From NCBI GenBank assembly GCA_049647245.1, contig JBARXH010000285.1:1-8653 (forward strand): a DNA stretch of 8,653 nt, in the 5' to 3' direction. This document shows, one piece after another, positions 1 to 5,378 of this stretch. The position numbers and the translations under genes were made by a program. The stretch comes from Litorimonas sp049647245. Lineage in GTDB: Bacteria; Pseudomonadota; Alphaproteobacteria; Caulobacterales; Maricaulaceae. Positions within the stretch are counted from its first letter, which is position 1, and each line of letters begins with the position of its first letter. The notes beneath the pieces are model-generated. The model searched no databases and was not told the origin of the DNA. It worked only from the letters and a program-made list of their open reading frames with translations.

Positions 1-393
1 GTGCAGGCTGGGCCGCGCGCCGGCGGCGTTGAGGGCGGCCGGGGAAGCGCTGCGGCGCGTTCCCGTCACGACGCGCACGCTGCGGGGCGGATCGACCCGG
101 TCATGCTTTTCCCAAAGGCGGCGGATCGTGTCCGCATAGTGGCCGTTGATCTTGGTCGCGACGAAGGCGGACGGGGCCGACAGGGTTACGGTCCGAGCGT
201 CGGCAGCCTGAATGTAGAGCTGCCCGGTCCAGGCGCGGTGGACGTTGCGGCCCAGGGCGCGGGCGAGGTCCTCGTCCACGGCCTTCCACGTGTTGTGCGC
301 GCTCTGGATGGGCGGCTCGCCCGTGTAGAGATCCGGCACGGTCTCGACGTCCCCGCTGGGGCGCTCATTTGCCGGTTTTCTCACACTTGCCAT
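1..393 (-). CDS. dnaA: Chromosomal replication initiator DnaA, N-terminal part (cut by left edge)
   Basis: DnaA binds DnaA boxes at the origin, opens the duplex and recruits the replicative helicase; it is also a transcription factor. The 131 visible residues, with no stop before the edge, cover domain I (about residues 30-108) and the start of the variable linker. Domain I is recognised from the pattern NTWKAVDEDLARALG, a central tryptophan (RAWTGQLYI), then TLSAPSAFVATKINGHY and a helix ending in IRRLWEKHD. This matches the DnaA family, where the domain binds helicase and other partners. The AAA+ and DNA-binding domains lie outside the window. The ATG at 393 is chosen because GGAG (402-405) lies 8 nt upstream; an in-frame stop at about 442-444 limits any extension. 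rpsT upstream on the same strand is the usual alphaproteobacterial neighbour, but its terminator means dnaA should have its own promoter. The identification rests on domain I plus context, since the conserved ATPase core is not visible. Confidence 0.88.
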   Translation of the reverse strand, partial: MASVRKPANERPSGDVETVPDLYTGEPPIQSAHNTWKAVDEDLARALGRNVHRAWTGQLYIQAADARTVTLSAPSAFVATKINGHYADTIRRLWEKHDRVDPPRSVRVVTGTRRSASPAALNAAGARPSLH

Positions 394-401
394 CGACGTC
401 A

Positions 402-405
402 CTCC
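402..405 (-). promoter_or_regulatory. dnaA Shine-Dalgarno sequence
   Basis: GGAG on the minus strand, 8 nt before the ATG at 393. It decides the dnaA start over the in-frame GTG codons slightly upstream. Confidence 0.7.
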
Positions 406-463
406 ACATTTGACCAGCAGGCTCACACGGGTAAGCCATTGCTATTCAACAATTTTCAAAGGG

Positions 464-756
464 GAGTCCCCATGGCGGCGCCCCACGCCACGCTTTGAGA
501 ACTCCAAGAGCCGTCGTCCCTGACCGTCTCTCCCACCCCTGTTAAACACGACTCTTTCGCCGAGCGTCAACGGCAGAATCAGGCGTTTCGGCAGGAAAGA
601 AAAGTTGACTCTGAAAAAGGCAAGAATCGCAAGATTCTAGCTGTCATGAAAGTTTCGCACCCGTGACATTTCATGCTTCAGGACTCGCAAACATCCGGAC
701 CGCTACCGGAACGACTTTCATCTCGATCAAGGGATTTGCAGCCGGGGCTGCGACTC
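464..756. promoter_or_regulatory. Cluster of eight GANTC (CcrM-type) methylation sites
   Basis: GANTC occurs at 464-468, 550-554, 576-580, 607-611, 624-628, 633-637, 682-686 and 752-756. At the GC content of this window about one site per 280 bp is expected, so eight in 293 bp is a strong excess. In alphaproteobacteria GANTC is the target of the cell-cycle methyltransferase CcrM, and the methylation state of the Caulobacter dnaA promoter is known to affect its transcription. The position upstream of dnaA fits that role; the regulation itself is inferred. Confidence 0.75.
541..570 (-). promoter_or_regulatory. Likely dnaA promoter
   Basis: On the minus strand, a -35 TTGACG (565-570, five of six to consensus) and a -10 TTTAAC (541-546, four of six) are separated by 18 bp. 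A GANTC site (550-554) lies inside the spacer and another (576-580) just upstream of the -35. Transcription would start near 534, giving a leader of about 140 nt before dnaA. Caulobacter dnaA also has a long regulated 5' leader. No mapped start supports this one. Confidence 0.5.
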
Positions 757-829
757 TCTGTCAGGGTGCGGCAGTCGGGTTGCGCGGGACGCATGGGGTC
801 GCGCCTTCCGCGCCAGACGACCGCGCACG

Positions 830-855
830 AAAAAGCCGGGCGCGAGAGCCCGGCT
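830..855 (-). terminator. Rho-independent terminator of rpsT
   Basis: An 8-bp GC-rich perfect stem, AGCCGGGC (834-841) and GCCCGGCT (848-855), encloses a 6-nt loop. On the minus strand it is followed by a run of five T (834-830). It begins about 30 nt after the rpsT stop, the expected place for an intrinsic terminator, and separates rpsT from dnaA. Confidence 0.9.
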
Positions 856-886
856 GGATCATTGCAAGTCTGTCGGCGAGGTCGGC

Positions 887-1150
887 TTAGCCGAGGGCCT
901 TGCAGCGCGCGGACAGGCGGGAGATTTTCCGCGACGCCGTGTTCTTGTGGTAGACGCCCTTGGTGACGGCCCGCATCAGTTCGGGCTCGGCCGCGCGCAG
1001 CGCGTCATTGGCTGCGGCCTTGTCGCCGGATGCGATCGCATCCTCGACGCGGCGCAGGAAGGTCCGCACGCGGGACCGGCGGGCCATGTTCACGGCCGTC
1101 TTGCGCTCCATCTTGCGCACATTCTTTTTCGCGGACGACGTATTCGCCAT
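887..1150 (-). CDS. rpsT: 30S ribosomal protein S20 (bS20)
   Basis: This small basic protein of the 30S subunit binds 16S rRNA early in assembly. The 87 residues have the usual length and the typical start MANTSSAKKNVRKMERK, followed by helices with RRSRVRTFLRRVEDAIASGD, then TKGVYHKNTASRKISRLSARCKAL, the hallmark C-terminal region. The ATG at 1150 is the standard start; upstream GAAAGA is only a weak ribosome binding site. The gene is a single transcription unit with its own promoter at 1219-1247 and a strong terminator at 830-855. Its place between dnaA and the enoyl-CoA hydratase gene is a conserved alphaproteobacterial arrangement. Confidence 0.98.
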   Translation of the reverse strand: MANTSSAKKNVRKMERKTAVNMARRSRVRTFLRRVEDAIASGDKAAANDALRAAEPELMRAVTKGVYHKNTASRKISRLSARCKALG

Positions 1151-1218
1151 GTCAGTCTTTCATCATGTTCAAACAAAGAGAGGCCCGCGCGAGTGGCGCA
1201 GGCCGTCATTCGGGAAGT

Positions 1219-1247
1219 CATCTAGGGAGCGAAGCGACCGATGTCAA
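1219..1247 (-). promoter_or_regulatory. rpsT promoter (sigma70-type)
   Basis: A perfect -35 TTGACA (1242-1247) and a -10-like TAGATG (1219-1224, four of six) are separated by exactly 17 bp on the minus strand. The start would be near 1211, about 60 nt before the rpsT ATG. A strong promoter is expected for a ribosomal protein gene. Confidence 0.7.
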
Positions 1248-1324
1248 TCTGATTGAGCATCGCTATCCCACCGGGCGAAAGGCACCGCGCGTCCCGCGCG
1301 GCGAACGGCAGCGAGAGCCCGTTC

Positions 1325-1348
1325 GAGTGGGAGACGACCCTCCCACTC
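1325..1348. repeat. Perfect 9-bp inverted repeat upstream of the rpsT promoter
   Basis: Arms GAGTGGGAG (1325-1333) and CTCCCACTC (1340-1348) flank a 6-nt spacer. Neither strand has a T-run after it, so it is not a typical terminator. It lies about 80 bp upstream of the rpsT -35 and about 200 bp beyond the hydratase stop. It could be a protein-binding site or an RNA 3'-end hairpin. Confidence 0.7.
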
Positions 1349-1447
1349 TGGCTCCGTTCCCAAGAGATTCTGTCAGAGGTGACATGGGATCTGACGACAA
1401 GACATCAAAGACAGGCCTGACATAGATCGGGCTTTCGCTGCCGCTCA

Positions 1448-1538
1448 CTGCGCCTTCCGGCGCAGGTGGCCGCAGAACCCCGTGCTCGGCTTCGCCTGCG
1501 CGCGCCGCCCCGCGGCCAGTAGGCGACGTTTTCGCCTA
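1448..1538. repeat. Group of GC-rich hairpins downstream of the hydratase gene
   Basis: Three inverted repeats follow the hydratase stop. TAGGCGA/TCGCCTA (1520-1526 and 1532-1538) has a 5-nt loop. TGGCCGC/GCGGCCA (1467-1473 and 1512-1518) encloses 38 nt. CTGCGCC/GGCGCAG (1448-1454 and 1459-1465) has a 4-nt loop. None is followed by a T-run on the minus strand, so they may be 3'-end stabilisers or weak terminators. Confidence 0.5.
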
Positions 1539-1545
1539 TTTAGGA

Positions 1546-2322
1546 CTAACGGTGCTTGAAGTGCGGCTTCCGCTTTTCGATGAACGCCGTCATCCCCTCT
1601 TTCTGGTCTTCGGTCGTGAACAGGCTCTGGAACATGCGGCGCTCAAACCGGATGCCTTCGCGCAGGGTCGTTTCCATCCCCACTTCGATCACTTCCTTCA
1701 GGATCATGTTGGCGAGCCCGCTATGGCCCGCGATCTTCTTGGCGGCGTCGCGGACCGTGTCCATCAACTCGTCGGCGGGCACGACACGGGCGACGAGGCC
1801 GCTATGCTCGGCCTCGGCCGCGTCCATCATGCGTCCCGTCAGGCAGAGATCCATCGCCTTGGCCTTGCCGACCGCGCGCAGCAGGCGCTGCGTGCCGCCG
1901 ATGCCGGGGATGACGCCCAGATTGATCTCCGGCTGGCCGAACTTGGCCGTATCGGAACAGATGATGAAGTCGCACATCATGGCGATCTCGCACCCGCCGC
2001 CCAGCGCGTAGCCGGACACGGCGGCGATGATCGGCTTGCGGAATCGTTCGATGGCGCAATGGTTGGCTTCGAACCGGTCGGTCTTGTAGATGCTCAGATA
2101 GTCGTCATCGACCATCTCCTTGATGTCGGCTCCGGCGGCGAACGCCTTGTCGTGACCCGTCAGGATCACGCAGCCCACCGCGTCGTCGGCCTCCAGTTCG
2201 CCTAGCGCGTGGGCGACCTCGCCAATCATCTCCGCGTTCAGCGCGTTCAGCGCCTTGGGACGGTTCAGCCGGATCGTGGCGACGCGCCCGTCCTTGTCCA
2301 GTTCGATCAGCTCGTAGGCCAT
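1546..2322 (-). CDS. Enoyl-CoA hydratase, short-chain ECHS1-like (crotonase family)
   Basis: The likely reaction is hydration of trans-2-enoyl-CoA to 3-hydroxyacyl-CoA in cytosolic fatty acid or branched-chain amino acid degradation. The 258 residues match the usual length of about 260. The crotonase fold is marked by the oxyanion-hole region GHDKAFAAGADIKEM (about 56-70) and by SGYALGGGCEIAMMCD (103-118). Both catalytic glutamates of true hydratases are present: Glu112 in GGCEIA and Glu132 in FGQPEINLGVIPG, 20 residues apart as in rat mitochondrial hydratase. This makes hydratase more likely than isomerase or another family member, although substrate range cannot be read from sequence. The ATG at 2322 gives the family start MAYELIELDKDGRV and is preceded by an AGAGAG-like binding site. 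It lies 125 bp after mutM on the same strand, a recurrent neighbour pair in alphaproteobacteria, but the two are functionally unrelated. Confidence 0.95.
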   Translation of the reverse strand: MAYELIELDKDGRVATIRLNRPKALNALNAEMIGEVAHALGELEADDAVGCVILTGHDKAFAAGADIKEMVDDDYLSIYKTDRFEANHCAIERFRKPIIAAVSGYALGGGCEIAMMCDFIICSDTAKFGQPEINLGVIPGIGGTQRLLRAVGKAKAMDLCLTGRMMDAAEAEHSGLVARVVPADELMDTVRDAAKKIAGHSGLANMILKEVIEVGMETTLREGIRFERRMFQSLFTTEDQKEGMTAFIEKRKPHFKHR

Positions 2323-2447
2323 GAGTCTCTCTTCGGATGTTCTGGTCGGTTCTCTCTCGTCGGCAGGCGCTCTTCTTGGAGAGCGTCCAGCCAGACGGGC
2401 CGCTTATGCGGTTCCAGCGGCCAACGCAACGCAAGCGCCCGTTCGGC

Positions 2448-3284
2448 TCAGCGCTGGCAGCTGCGGCAGTGGAAGGTGCTGCGTCCGCCCTGGACGCGCC
2501 GCGAGACGGGCCGGGCGCAGGCGGGGCAGGGTTCGCCCTCCCGGCCGTAGACGGCAAAGCGGTGCTGGAAGTAGCCGAGCGCACCATCGGCTTGGCGGTG
2601 GTCGCGAAGGCTAGACCCGCCCGCCTCGATGGCCTCGGCCAGCACGTCCTTGACGTGGCCGACGAGCCGTTCCGTTTCCGGAACCGAGAGGCGGCCCGCG
2701 CCCCGGCCCGGGCTGATTCCGGCCCGGAACAGGGCTTCGCACACATAGATGTTGCCGAGGCCCGCCACGACCCGCTGGTCGAGCAGGGCGAGCTTGATCG
2801 GCGTCTTCTTGGCCTTCAGGACCTTGCGCAGCTCCGGTGCGTTCCAGTCGTTGGACAGCGGCTCCGGCCCGATGCCGTCCAACCGGTAGGGCTCGTCCGC
2901 CCCGACCAGTTCCATGAAGCCGAAGCGGCGCGGATCGTTGTAGGTCACCGTGTTGCCGTCCTCGGTCGTGAAGACGACATGATGGTGCTTGGGATCGGCG
3001 TCGTGCGCGTGGGTGAACTCGCCCAGCTGGTCGCCCTCCAGGATGAACCGCCCGCTCATGCCCAGATGCATGAAGAGCCGCTCGCCCGAAGACAGGTCGG
3101 CCTGCAGGAACTTGGCCCGCCGCGACAGACGCTCGATTCGCCGGCCTTCGATGCGGGCGGCAAAATCGTCGGGGAAAGGAAAGCGCAGGTCCGGCCGGTT
3201 GAGCTGCACGCGCGTGATGGTGCGTCCTTCCAGGACGGGCGCGAGGCCGCGGCGGACCGTTTCGACTTCGGGGAGTTCGGGCAT
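2448..3284 (-). CDS. mutM: Formamidopyrimidine-DNA glycosylase (Fpg/MutM)
   Basis: This bifunctional base-excision repair enzyme removes 8-oxoguanine and formamidopyrimidines and cleaves the abasic site. The 278 residues are close to the family norm. Visible key features are the N-terminal MPELPEVE, whose proline becomes the catalytic amine after Met removal, and the adjacent Glu3. Lys58 lies in RRAKF (Lys57 without Met), and the HLGMSGRF loop carries the base-filling Met. NDPRRFGF is followed by the helix-two-turn-helix LLDQRVVAGLGNIYVCEALF. A C-terminal zinc finger has Cys253, 256, 273 and 276, with Arg268 in QGGRSTF. All catalytic residues are intact. The frame stays open to 3422, but a 46-residue extension would bury the catalytic proline, so the ATG at 3284 with GGAAA upstream is chosen. 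A perfect palindrome (3297-3321) sits just before the binding site and may control expression. Confidence 0.98.
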   Translation of the reverse strand: MPELPEVETVRRGLAPVLEGRTITRVQLNRPDLRFPFPDDFAARIEGRRIERLSRRAKFLQADLSSGERLFMHLGMSGRFILEGDQLGEFTHAHDADPKHHHVVFTTEDGNTVTYNDPRRFGFMELVGADEPYRLDGIGPEPLSNDWNAPELRKVLKAKKTPIKLALLDQRVVAGLGNIYVCEALFRAGISPGRGAGRLSVPETERLVGHVKDVLAEAIEAGGSSLRDHRQADGALGYFQHRFAVYGREGEPCPACARPVSRRVQGGRSTFHCRSCQR

Positions 3285-3296
3285 CGCGCGTTTCCA

Positions 3297-3321
3297 ATAT
3301 TCGGTCCGGGGGACCGAATAT
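3297..3321. promoter_or_regulatory. Perfect 25-bp palindrome before mutM (possible operator or leader hairpin)
   Basis: Arms ATATTCGGTCC (3297-3307) and GGACCGAATAT (3311-3321) are perfect 11-bp inverted repeats with a 3-nt centre. The site ends 12 nt before the mutM ATG and directly borders its GGAAA binding site. On the minus strand it contains a -10-like TATATT (3317-3322), so a bound protein could block transcription. In RNA, an 11-bp stem next to the binding site could limit translation. The 25-bp length and ATA/TAT ends recall Rrf2/IscR-type operators, but the inner bases do not fit, so no regulator is assigned. Confidence 0.65.
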
Positions 3322-3420
3322 AGCGCGATGCCGTGAGCGAAAGCGAACGGATTGGCGCGAAGCGGCGAGCGGACATTGATTTTGTGATCGGCGTCGAGAT
3401 GGTTTTGCTCGCGACGCAAC

Positions 3421-3513
3421 ATCCCCTTTCCGTCCTTTGGGACGGACCGCTATCGCGGGGATTTGCTACGCCGCGCTTCGCGCGCCTTAGACCCCTTGCG
3501 GGGAAGCAAATCC
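3421..3513. repeat. Branched palindromic element downstream of grpE
   Basis: A 9-bp closing stem, GGATTTGCT (3459-3467) with AGCAAATCC (3505-3513), encloses two hairpins: CGCGC/GCGCG (3472-3476 and 3480-3484, 3-nt loop) and CCCC/GGGG (3492-3495 and 3500-3503, 4-nt loop). A separate hairpin, TCCGTCC/GGACGGA (3429-3435 and 3440-3446), follows. ATCCCC (3421-3426) can also pair with GGGGAT (3457-3462), which would compete with the closing stem. The element starts only 6 nt after the grpE stop. It is probably the 3' end structure of the hrcA-grpE mRNA or a palindromic intergenic element; no T-run follows. Confidence 0.6.
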
Positions 3514-3519
3514 GTGGGG

Positions 3520-4245
3520 CTAGCCCTTACCCGTGCTCACCGCCACCATGGCCGCGCGCAAGGTCCGGTCGCCAATGGTGAAGCCCTGCTGCATCACGGC
3601 GGCGACGTGGCCCTTTTCGATTTCCGGGTGCGGGATGTTGGCCACGGCCTGGTGGACGTTGGGGTCGAACTTGGAGCCGACACCGTCCACCGGCTTGATG
3701 TTGTGGCGGCCCAGAGCGGCGGTCAGGTCCTTCTCCGTCAGTTCGATGCCGGAGACGAGGTTGCGGGCGTTCTCGCCCAGCTCTTCTCTTGCCTGGCCGT
3801 CGATCGTGTGCAGGGCGCGGGAGAGATTGTCATAGACCGACAGGACGTCGCCGGCGAACTTCTCCACCCCGTAGAGCTTGGCGTTCTGGACCTCGCGTTC
3901 GGAGCGCTTGCGGATGTTTTCGGCCTCGGCGCGCACGCGCAGGGCTTGGTCCTTGAGGGTGGCGAGTTCCGTTTCCAGCTCCGCGATGCGGGCGGCGTCT
4001 GCGGCCGATCCGGTGCCGTCCGCCACGACTTCGCCGTCTTCCATGACGGATTCAGGGTAGGGGGCGTCCCCGTCCTCGTCGGACACCACGTCCTTGTGCT
4101 GTTTCAGGAAGGCGTCGGCCGCCTTGCGAAGCTCGGCTTCGGTGGGCTTGCGCTCCATCTTGCCATCTTTCATCTTGTCGGCGCCGCCCGCGTCGATCTG
4201 CGCCTGCAGCGCATCCCATTCGTCCATTCCGTTCTCACCAGACAT
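3520..4245 (-). CDS. grpE: Nucleotide exchange factor GrpE
   Basis: GrpE releases ADP from the chaperone DnaK and is needed for its cycle. The 241 residues are longer than in E. coli (197). About 80 mostly acidic, low-complexity residues (for example VVSDEDGDAPYPESVMEDGE) come before the conserved part. A coiled-coil helix follows (AARIAELETELATLKDQ, about 83-100) with RAEAENIRKRSEREVQNAKLYG and FAGDVLSVYDNLSRAL. The C-terminal beta domain carries the signature region VDGVGSKFDPNVHQAV and ends GFTIGDRTLRAAMVAVS. The ATG at 4245 is preceded by AAAGGA overlapping the hrcA stop; Met7 is an alternative start. The 15-nt gap and the overlapping binding site suggest one operon with hrcA and coupled translation. 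Heat induction is expected from the family but is not shown here. Confidence 0.97.
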   Translation of the reverse strand: MSGENGMDEWDALQAQIDAGGADKMKDGKMERKPTEAELRKAADAFLKQHKDVVSDEDGDAPYPESVMEDGEVVADGTGSAADAARIAELETELATLKDQALRVRAEAENIRKRSEREVQNAKLYGVEKFAGDVLSVYDNLSRALHTIDGQAREELGENARNLVSGIELTEKDLTAALGRHNIKPVDGVGSKFDPNVHQAVANIPHPEIEKGHVAAVMQQGFTIGDRTLRAAMVAVSTGKG

Positions 4246-4260
4246 GTGTCTCGTCGTCCT

Positions 4261-5370
4261 TTATGTTCGTCGCGTCAGCGTCTCGCCGACCAGCTTCGCC
4301 GTCAAATCCACCATCGGAATGACCCGGCCGTAGTTCAGCCGCGTCGGCCCGATCACCCCCAGCGCCCCGAGCAGCTTGCCTTCGCCGTCGCGGTACGGGG
4401 CGACCACGACGCTGGAGCTGCCGAGGGAGAAGAGAGGGTTCTCCGTCCCGATGAAAATCCTCACCCCGTCCGCATGTTCCGTCTGGTCGAGCAGAGAGAT
4501 GAGTTCCTCCTTGCGTTCCAGATCCTCGAACAGCATCCGGATGCGTTCCAGATCGGCCTCCACGTTGGTTCGGGCGTCCAGATTGTCAAGCAGCCGCGCC
4601 TGTCCACGGACGATCAGTTTACGGGAGCGTACGGGTTCGTCCGTCCACGCCGCCAGACCCTGCTTCACCAGCCGCGCGGCCGCCACGTCGATCGCGGCGC
4701 GGCCCTGATGGATTTCCTCCAATATGTCGGCGCGCGCATCGCTGAGCCTGCGCCCGCGCAGGCGGCGCGACAGGAACGATCCCGCCCGCTCCAGGCTGGC
4801 AGTCAGGACGCCTTCGGGGCGGGGCATCAGGCGGTTCTCCACCCGGCCGTCCTCATGGACCATCACGACCAGCGTGCGGCCATCGTCCAGTCCGACAAAC
4901 TCCACATGGGATAGAGCGGACTCGCCCGCCACGTCCGGCGCCAGCACCAGCCCCGCGCCGCCCGCCAGACCTGCCAGCAGCATGGAGGCTTCGCTGAACA
5001 CCCGGTCGGGTTCGCGGCCTCCGGCGGCGATCTGCGCTTCCAGACGGCGGCGTTCCTCCGCACCGATGTCCCCGAACTCCAGCAGTCCGTCCACATAGAG
5101 ACGCAGGCCCACCTGCGTCGGCTGGCGGCCCGCGCTCACATGCGGGGATTCCAGCAGACCCATGCGGGTCAGTTCGGCCATGACGGAGCGGATGGAGGCG
5201 GGCGACAGGGCCGTGCCGGACAGGGCCAGCGCCTTGGAGCCCACTGGCGCGCCCGTTTCCAGATAGGCGGACACCACGGATCCGAAGATGTCCCGCGCCC
5301 GGGAGTCCAGCTCGGAGAGCGGAAAGCTGGGCGAAAGCGCGCCCGGCGGGATGGAGGAGGAGGCCGACAT
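4261..5370 (-). CDS. hrcA: Heat-inducible transcription repressor HrcA
   Basis: HrcA represses groESL and other chaperone genes by binding CIRCE operators and depends on GroEL for folding. The 369 residues are slightly longer than typical (about 340-360). A winged-helix DNA-binding domain spans about 20-95 (SRARDIFGSVVSAYLETGAPVGSKAL, SPASIRSVMAELTRMGLL, SAGRQPTQVGLRLYVDGLL). The central domain includes HVEFVGLDDGRTLVVMV. The C-terminal GAF-like part holds the hallmark IGTENPLFSLGSSSVVVAPY and ALGVIGPTRLNYGRVIPMVD. It is the first gene of an operon with grpE and diverges from rph. The ATG at 5370 has no Shine-Dalgarno, while a -10-like AAATAG (5379-5384) lies about 8 nt upstream, so the mRNA may be leaderless. 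No CIRCE site is seen, so self-repression through CIRCE is not supported. No better start lies downstream before the conserved domain. Confidence 0.97.
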   Translation of the reverse strand: MSASSSIPPGALSPSFPLSELDSRARDIFGSVVSAYLETGAPVGSKALALSGTALSPASIRSVMAELTRMGLLESPHVSAGRQPTQVGLRLYVDGLLEFGDIGAEERRRLEAQIAAGGREPDRVFSEASMLLAGLAGGAGLVLAPDVAGESALSHVEFVGLDDGRTLVVMVHEDGRVENRLMPRPEGVLTASLERAGSFLSRRLRGRRLSDARADILEEIHQGRAAIDVAAARLVKQGLAAWTDEPVRSRKLIVRGQARLLDNLDARTNVEADLERIRMLFEDLERKEELISLLDQTEHADGVRIFIGTENPLFSLGSSSVVVAPYRDGEGKLLGALGVIGPTRLNYGRVIPMVDLTAKLVGETLTRRT

Positions 5371-5378
5371 GCAGGGCG

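Larger units (their letters stand above)
394..886. other. Gene-free dnaA upstream region
   Basis: This 493-bp stretch between the rpsT stop and the dnaA start has no convincing gene on either strand. It holds the rpsT terminator at its right end, eight GANTC sites between 464 and 756, a likely dnaA promoter at 541-570 and a leader of about 140 nt. The part at about 600-680 is clearly richer in A and T than the surrounding genes. No good DnaA box was found; the nearest, TTAAACACG at 542-550, has two mismatches to TTATNCACA. It could be an origin region, but nothing here proves that. Confidence 0.7.
1151..1545. other. Gene-free region between enoyl-CoA hydratase gene and rpsT
   Basis: This 395-bp stretch shows no credible gene. 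From right to left it holds several GC-rich hairpins just after the hydratase stop (1448-1538), a group of GACA words (1371-1422), a 9-bp perfect hairpin (1325-1348), the rpsT promoter (1219-1247) and the rpsT leader. A short 61-codon frame on the minus strand (1263-1448) has no recognisable content. Confidence 0.65.

Noticed and set aside
1..498. 165-residue frame on the plus strand at the left edge
   Set aside because: It is antisense to dnaA, whose domain I is recognisable on the minus strand; the translation has no family features.
542..550. DnaA box and proof of a replication origin upstream of dnaA
   Set aside because: TTAAACACG has two mismatches to TTATNCACA, no other good boxes were found, and strand skew could not be computed; an origin here is not supported.
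663..966. Two short plus-strand frames (75 and 97 codons) between dnaA and rpsT
   Set aside because: They run into the rpsT terminator and antisense of rpsT and have no conserved content.
1263..1448. 61-codon minus-strand frame upstream of rpsT
   Set aside because: It has no recognisable domain or convincing binding site, and it spans the dyad and the GACA cluster, which explain the sequence better as regulatory DNA.
2337..3323. 328-residue plus-strand frame across mutM
   Set aside because: It is antisense to intact mutM with no recognisable domain.
3285..3422. N-terminal extension of MutM to 3422
   Set aside because: MutM needs its Pro2 as the N-terminal catalytic residue, so the 46 extra residues cannot be present.
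3463..4914. 483-residue plus-strand frame across grpE and hrcA
   Set aside because: It is antisense to two well-recognised genes. Long antisense frames are common in GC-rich DNA, and its translation is low-complexity shadow sequence.
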